DNA of 16,657 nucleotides from Actinomycetota bacterium. GTDB lineage: Bacteria > Actinomycetota > Acidimicrobiia > Acidimicrobiales > Ilumatobacteraceae. This document shows positions 13,503 through 16,657 of this stretch, piece by piece. The notes under the pieces were generated by a model that was not told where the DNA came from, ran no database searches, and saw nothing but the letters and a program-made list of their open reading frames with translations. Position 1 is the stretch's first letter. Each line of letters begins with the position of its first letter. Made by a program: the position numbers and the translations under genes. The stretch is taken from positions 1 through 16,657 of the forward strand of contig RFNE01000261.1 of NCBI GenBank assembly GCA_009927375.1, in the 5' to 3' direction.

Positions 13503-14588
13503 ATGCCCTATCAGGCCGAATACATCTGGGTGGACGGACACAAGCCGACACCGATGCTGCGCTCCAAGACGAAGATCTTGGACAACTCCGTGAAGACCCC
13601 ACCGATCTGGGGATTCGACGGATCCTCGACGGAACAGGCAACGGGCGATCGCTCGGACTGCATGTTGCTGCCAGTCTTCAGCTGTCCAGACCCACTGCGT
13701 GGCGGCAAGAACATCCTCGTGCTGTGCGAGGTTCGCCTCGCCCAGACCGGCGAGCCGCACCCGACCAACACTCGTGCCAAGTGCGCGGAGACTGCGAAGA
13801 AGTTCGCTGCTCACCAAATGATCTTCGGCATCGAGCAGGAGTACACGATGATGCGGACCAACGGTCGTCCGTACGGATTCCCCGAGACCGAGGGTGAGCC
13901 CGGTCCGCAGGGTCCGTACTACTGCGGCGTCGGCGCAGGTCGCGTGATGGGTCGCGAGATCATCGAAGAGCACACGTGGGCGTGCATCGAAGCAGGCCTG
14001 ATGATCGAAGGCACGAACGCCGAAGTGATGCCCGGTCAGTGGGAGTTCCAAATCGGCGCCGCCGACGCACTCACCGTGAGCGATCACTTGATGGTCGGCC
14101 GTTGGTTGCTCGAGCGCATCGCCGAGGATCACGACGTCGTCATCTCGCTTGCCGCCAAGCCGCAGAAGGGTGACTGGAACGGCGCTGGTGCACACACCAA
14201 CTTCTCGACGAAGGCCATGCGCTCGAGCTACGAAGCCATCGAGGCTGCGTGTGAGTCGTTGAGCAAGCGTGTCGATCTGCACGTGAGCAACTACGGCCAC
14301 GACATCGAGAGCCGCCTCACTGGCAAGCACGAGACCGCCCCGTACAACAAGTTCAGCTACGGCGTCTCCAACCGCGGTGCATCCGTGCGCATCCCGTGGC
14401 AGGTCGCTCGTGACCGCAAGGGTTACGCCGAGGACCGTCGCCCGAACGCCAACTGCGATCCATACGTGGTCACCCAGTTGCTGTTGGACGCCGTGTGCTC
14501 GAACGAAAAGACTCCGGTCAAGGCCAAGCCAGCCGCCAAGAAGTCCTCTGGTGGAAAGACCACCAAGAAGGCCAAGAAAAAGAAGTAG
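13503..14588 (+). CDS. glnII: Glutamine synthetase type II (eukaryote-like)
   Basis: The enzyme condenses glutamate and ammonia with ATP to give glutamine in the cytosol. At 361 residues it matches the short type II form rather than the roughly 450-residue type I. Hallmarks are the N-terminal AEYIWVDGHK, WGFDGSSTEQATGDRSD, the metal-binding FGIEQEYTMM, QWEFQIG, the NGAGAHTNFSTKAMR loop and NRGASVRIP near the ATP site. The last 27 or so residues (KTPVKAKPAAKKSSGGKTT and then KKAKKKK) form a lysine-rich, probably disordered tail that the standard enzyme lacks. Its promoter region carries a GlnR-box-like array and a strong ribosome-binding site. A strong terminator follows, so it is probably transcribed alone. 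Type II enzymes are known in Streptomyces, Rhizobium and Frankia alongside type I. Confidence 0.93.
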   Translation: MPYQAEYIWVDGHKPTPMLRSKTKILDNSVKTPPIWGFDGSSTEQATGDRSDCMLLPVFSCPDPLRGGKNILVLCEVRLAQTGEPHPTNTRAKCAETAKKFAAHQMIFGIEQEYTMMRTNGRPYGFPETEGEPGPQGPYYCGVGAGRVMGREIIEEHTWACIEAGLMIEGTNAEVMPGQWEFQIGAADALTVSDHLMVGRWLLERIAEDHDVVISLAAKPQKGDWNGAGAHTNFSTKAMRSSYEAIEAACESLSKRVDLHVSNYGHDIESRLTGKHETAPYNKFSYGVSNRGASVRIPWQVARDRKGYAEDRRPNANCDPYVVTQLLLDAVCSNEKTPVKAKPAAKKSSGGKTTKKAKKKK

Positions 14589-14601
14589 TTCGTCCACTTC
14601 G

Positions 14602-14645
14602 CAACGGCACCGAGGATCCGGTTCCTCGGTGCCGTTGTTTCATTT
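14602..14645 (+). terminator. Rho-independent terminator after glnII
   Basis: A perfect 15-bp stem, CAACGGCACCGAGGA (14602-14616) with TCCTCGGTGCCGTTG (14623-14637), closes a 6-base loop and is followed by TTTCATTT. The stem is nearly symmetric and could also act in reverse, but T-richness favours the plus strand. It would limit read-through from glnII into glnA. Confidence 0.85.
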
Positions 14646-14663
14646 CAGGGGCAGACTGTAACG

Positions 14664-16009
14664 ATGACGTCGATGCAGGAACAGCAGCGGGACTACGTCC
14701 TGCGCACCGTCGAGGAACGGGGAATCCGTCTCGTTCGCCTGTGGTTCACCGACGTGCTCGGAAACTTGAAGTCCTTCGCCATCAGCCCGGCGGAGATGGA
14801 AAACGCACTCAACGACGGCATGACCTTCGACGGGTCTTCGATCGATGGCTACAGCCGCATCCAGGAAAGCGACGTGCTCGCTCTCCCCGACGCCAACACC
14901 TTCGAAGTCCTCCCGTGGGTCGACCCGAAGGGCGCAGAGGCGCGAGTGTTCTGCGACATCGCCAAGCTCGATGGCACTCCGTTCCACGGCGATCCACGTC
15001 AAGTACTGCGCCGCAACCTGCGCCGCGCACACGATCTGGGCTTTGACTTCTACATCGCCCGGACATCGAATACTTCTACTTCGCACCGCCAAGCTCGTCG
15101 ACCACGCCAGTCCTCCTCGACCAAGGTGGCTTCTTCGACCTCACGAGCACTGACATCGCAAGTTCGCTGCGCAAGGAGACCATCCGCACGCTCGAGACGA
15201 TGAGCATCCCTGTCGAATACAGCTTCCACGAGGATGCGCCGAGCCAGCACGAGATCGACCTGCGCCACACGGACGCACTGACCATGGCCGACAGCGTGAT
15301 GACCTTCCGCTTCGTCGTGAAGGAAATCGCTGCGATGCACGACGTGCACGCAACCTTCATGCCCAAGCCACTCGAGTCGATCCAGGGCTCAGGCATGCAC
15401 CTGCACCTCTCGCTCTTTTCGGGCGAGCAGAACGCGTTCCACAGCGACGACGATCCGTACAACTTGTCGCCCACAGCCAAGCACTTCATGGCCGGACTCC
15501 TTCGCCACGCAGCCGAAATCACCGCGGTCACGAACCAGACCGTGAACAGCTACAAACGACTCGTTCCCGGCTTCGAGGCTCCCGTACACATTTCTTGGGC
15601 ACGCAACAATCGCAGTGGTCTGATCCGCGTGCCGATCCCGAAGCGCAGCAACGAAAGCGCGACGCGCATCGAGTATCGATCACCGGATCCTGCATGCAAT
15701 CCATACCTTGCGTTCTCCGTGATCCTCGCGGCAGGACTTCGTGGCATCGAAGAGCAATATGAGTTGCCAGCGGAGGCAGACGCAAACCTGTTCGAGATGG
15801 ACGACGACCTCGTCGAAAAGCTCGGCATCCAGCAGCTTCCGCAATCGCTCTCGGATGCGCTCCGCACGATGGAATCCTCGTCGCTCGTCGCTGACGCACT
15901 CGGCGAGCACATCTTCGAGTGGTTCCTGCGCAACAAGCGCGATGAATGGCGCCGCTACAAGACCCACATCAGTCAGTTCGAACTCGACCGCTACCTGAAG
16001 CAGCTATGA
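14664..16009 (+). CDS. glnA: Glutamine synthetase type I (GlnA2-like), one-base frameshift
   Basis: Adding one C to the CCC run at 15058-15060 turns two frames into a 448-residue type I enzyme. The junction becomes FYIAPDIEYFYFAPP. Motifs are VRLWFTDVLGNLKSFAI, MTFDGSSIDGYSR, EYSFHEDAPSQHEIDLRH, SGMHLHLSLF, VNSYKRLVPGFEAP, and EYRSPDPACNPYLAFS. It resembles M. tuberculosis GlnA2 (Rv2222c, recalled) in length and in these blocks. The NLYDLP-type adenylylation site of GlnA is absent: the matching region reads ANLFEMDDD, with no Tyr, so control by GlnE adenylylation is unlikely. ATG at 14664 is used; ATG at 14673 is also possible. As read, the first frame ends at 15203 and the second starts at 15200. 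It lies 26 bases after the terminator stem region, and its stop overlaps the glnR start (ATGA). Confidence 0.93.
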
Positions 16010-16657
16010 ACCGTCGCAGCGACCAGCCGACCGACCCGATGAGCCACCTGGTGGCGGTATTCCCGTCCCCTGCTCCGGTCGACCTCGCCCGCACGCTCGA
16101 CCTCGCTGGATATCGCTGGAAGGCCGTTGCCACACCTGATGACGTTGCCAAGAGCGAGCCAGCAGACGGCTGGGCCGGCGCCGTAATTGCCTGCGACTCA
16201 GACCCCGAGGGCGGCTGGGCAATTTGCCGAAGCTTGCGCAAACGAGAGATCCCCGTCGGTCGCATCCTCGTCCTCGTGACGGGTGCGCAACTCCCCGATC
16301 TCGAACTGCGCGATGACCTGTTCGACGACTTCTGCCTCGCGCCATTCCATCCGCGCGAACTCGAGGCCCGCCTGAGGCACCTCTTCTTCACGCACCACGT
16401 GGCAGGGCACCACTCCTTCGTGGAATATGCGGGTCTCGTGTTGAACCTCGAGACCTATCAGGCCTCGTTCGGCGGCAACCCACTCGACCTCACGTACATG
16501 GAATATGAACTGCTCAAGTTCCTCGCCCAGAACCCTGGCAAGGTGTTCTCCCGCGAGACCTGCTCTCGCGAGTGTGGGGCTACGAGTACTTCGGTGGAGC
16601 GCGAACGGTGGACGTCCACATTCGTCGACTCCGTGCGAAGCTCGGCGAAGAACACGC
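16006..16657 (+). CDS. glnR: GlnR-like OmpR-family regulator, 3' end outside window and one-base frameshift
   Basis: GlnR is the global nitrogen regulator of actinobacteria, an orphan response regulator with a degenerate receiver. The first 185 residues are clean: a receiver-like domain (about 14-126) with VIACDSDPEGG (candidate Asp64) but LAPFHPREL (112-120) where a typical receiver has the conserved Lys, then the DNA-binding winged helix from VEYAGLVLNLETYQASFGG, with DLTYMEYELLKFLAQ and NPGKVFSRET. Restoring one C at 16559-16560 (CC to CCC) continues as LLSRVWGYEYFGGARTVDVH and IRRLRAKLGEEH, which closely matches GlnR. As read, the frame drifts into nonsense to the edge. The ATG overlaps the glnA stop, indicating an operon. 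Placement beside two glutamine synthetases and a GlnR-box-like site supports the call. Confidence 0.87.
   Translation, partial: MNRRSDQPTDPMSHLVAVFPSPAPVDLARTLDLAGYRWKAVATPDDVAKSEPADGWAGAVIACDSDPEGGWAICRSLRKREIPVGRILVLVTGAQLPDLELRDDLFDDFCLAPFHPRELEARLRHLFFTHHVAGHHSFVEYAGLVLNLETYQASFGGNPLDLTYMEYELLKFLAQNPGKVFSRETCSRECGATSTSVERERWTSTFVDSVRSSAKNT

Noticed and set aside
13485..14597. A 370-codon minus-strand open frame across glnII
   Set aside because: It is exactly antisense to a complete, unmistakable glutamine synthetase; the long frame follows from codon bias in high-GC DNA.
14602..14637. Inverted repeat as a mobile-element end
   Set aside because: It is a single compact stem with a 6-base loop just after a stop codon and before Ts, typical of a terminator; no transposase is nearby.

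Overview
The window looks like a piece of an actinobacterial chromosome, most likely from an Acidimicrobiia-type (Ilumatobacter-like) organism. This rests on moderately high GC, a mycothiol-type MshA glycosyltransferase, an RsiG-like c-di-GMP anti-sigma protein, a rex-hemA-hemC gene order, a GlnR-type regulator beside two glutamine synthetases, and many genes that start 6 to 8 bases after a TANNNT -10 hexamer (leaderless style). Genus-level placement is inference.

Layout, left to right. 1-2657 (minus): redox-sensing repressor Rex, then hemA and hemC (cut by the window edge), overlapping genes for early tetrapyrrole synthesis. A Rex-operator-like palindrome lies between rex and a divergent gene for an unknown seven-helix membrane protein (2715-3506, plus). 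3459-5032 (minus): an acyl-CoA synthetase preceded by a candidate 26-residue membrane peptide. 5053-5934 (minus): a SAM hydroxide adenosyltransferase (DUF62) lacking the expected catalytic His, preceded by a 250-base gap that appears to encode a structured RNA with its own promoter. 6186-9812 (minus): moaD/thiS-like carrier, rsiG-like anti-sigma, XRE regulator, mshA, YbjN-domain protein and proC in one closely packed direction. 9849-11649 (plus): a histidine-phosphatase/phosphoglycerate-mutase-like protein and an MFS transporter. 11650-13355 (minus): glutamine-dependent NAD+ synthetase. 13503-16657 (plus): glutamine synthetase II, a strong terminator, glutamine synthetase I, and a GlnR-like regulator running off the end. 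An 11-bp periodic GlnR-box-like array sits upstream of the first glutamine synthetase.

The genes fit into a few modules: redox-controlled heme synthesis (Rex senses NADH/NAD+, with NAD+ synthetase further along), mycothiol and proline synthesis, a c-di-GMP/sigma switch, and a GlnR-controlled nitrogen-assimilation cluster.

A major caveat is that seven genes (acyl-CoA synthetase, proC, XRE, phosphatase, nadE, glnA, glnR) are each broken by exactly one missing base in a short same-base run. Restoring one base gives a full-length family protein each time. This pattern points to systematic sequencing or consensus errors rather than to seven pseudogenes, so those genes are annotated as single frameshifted CDSs. 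No tRNA, rRNA, insertion sequence, CRISPR array or phage gene was seen, and no gene-free stretch exceeds 300 bases.
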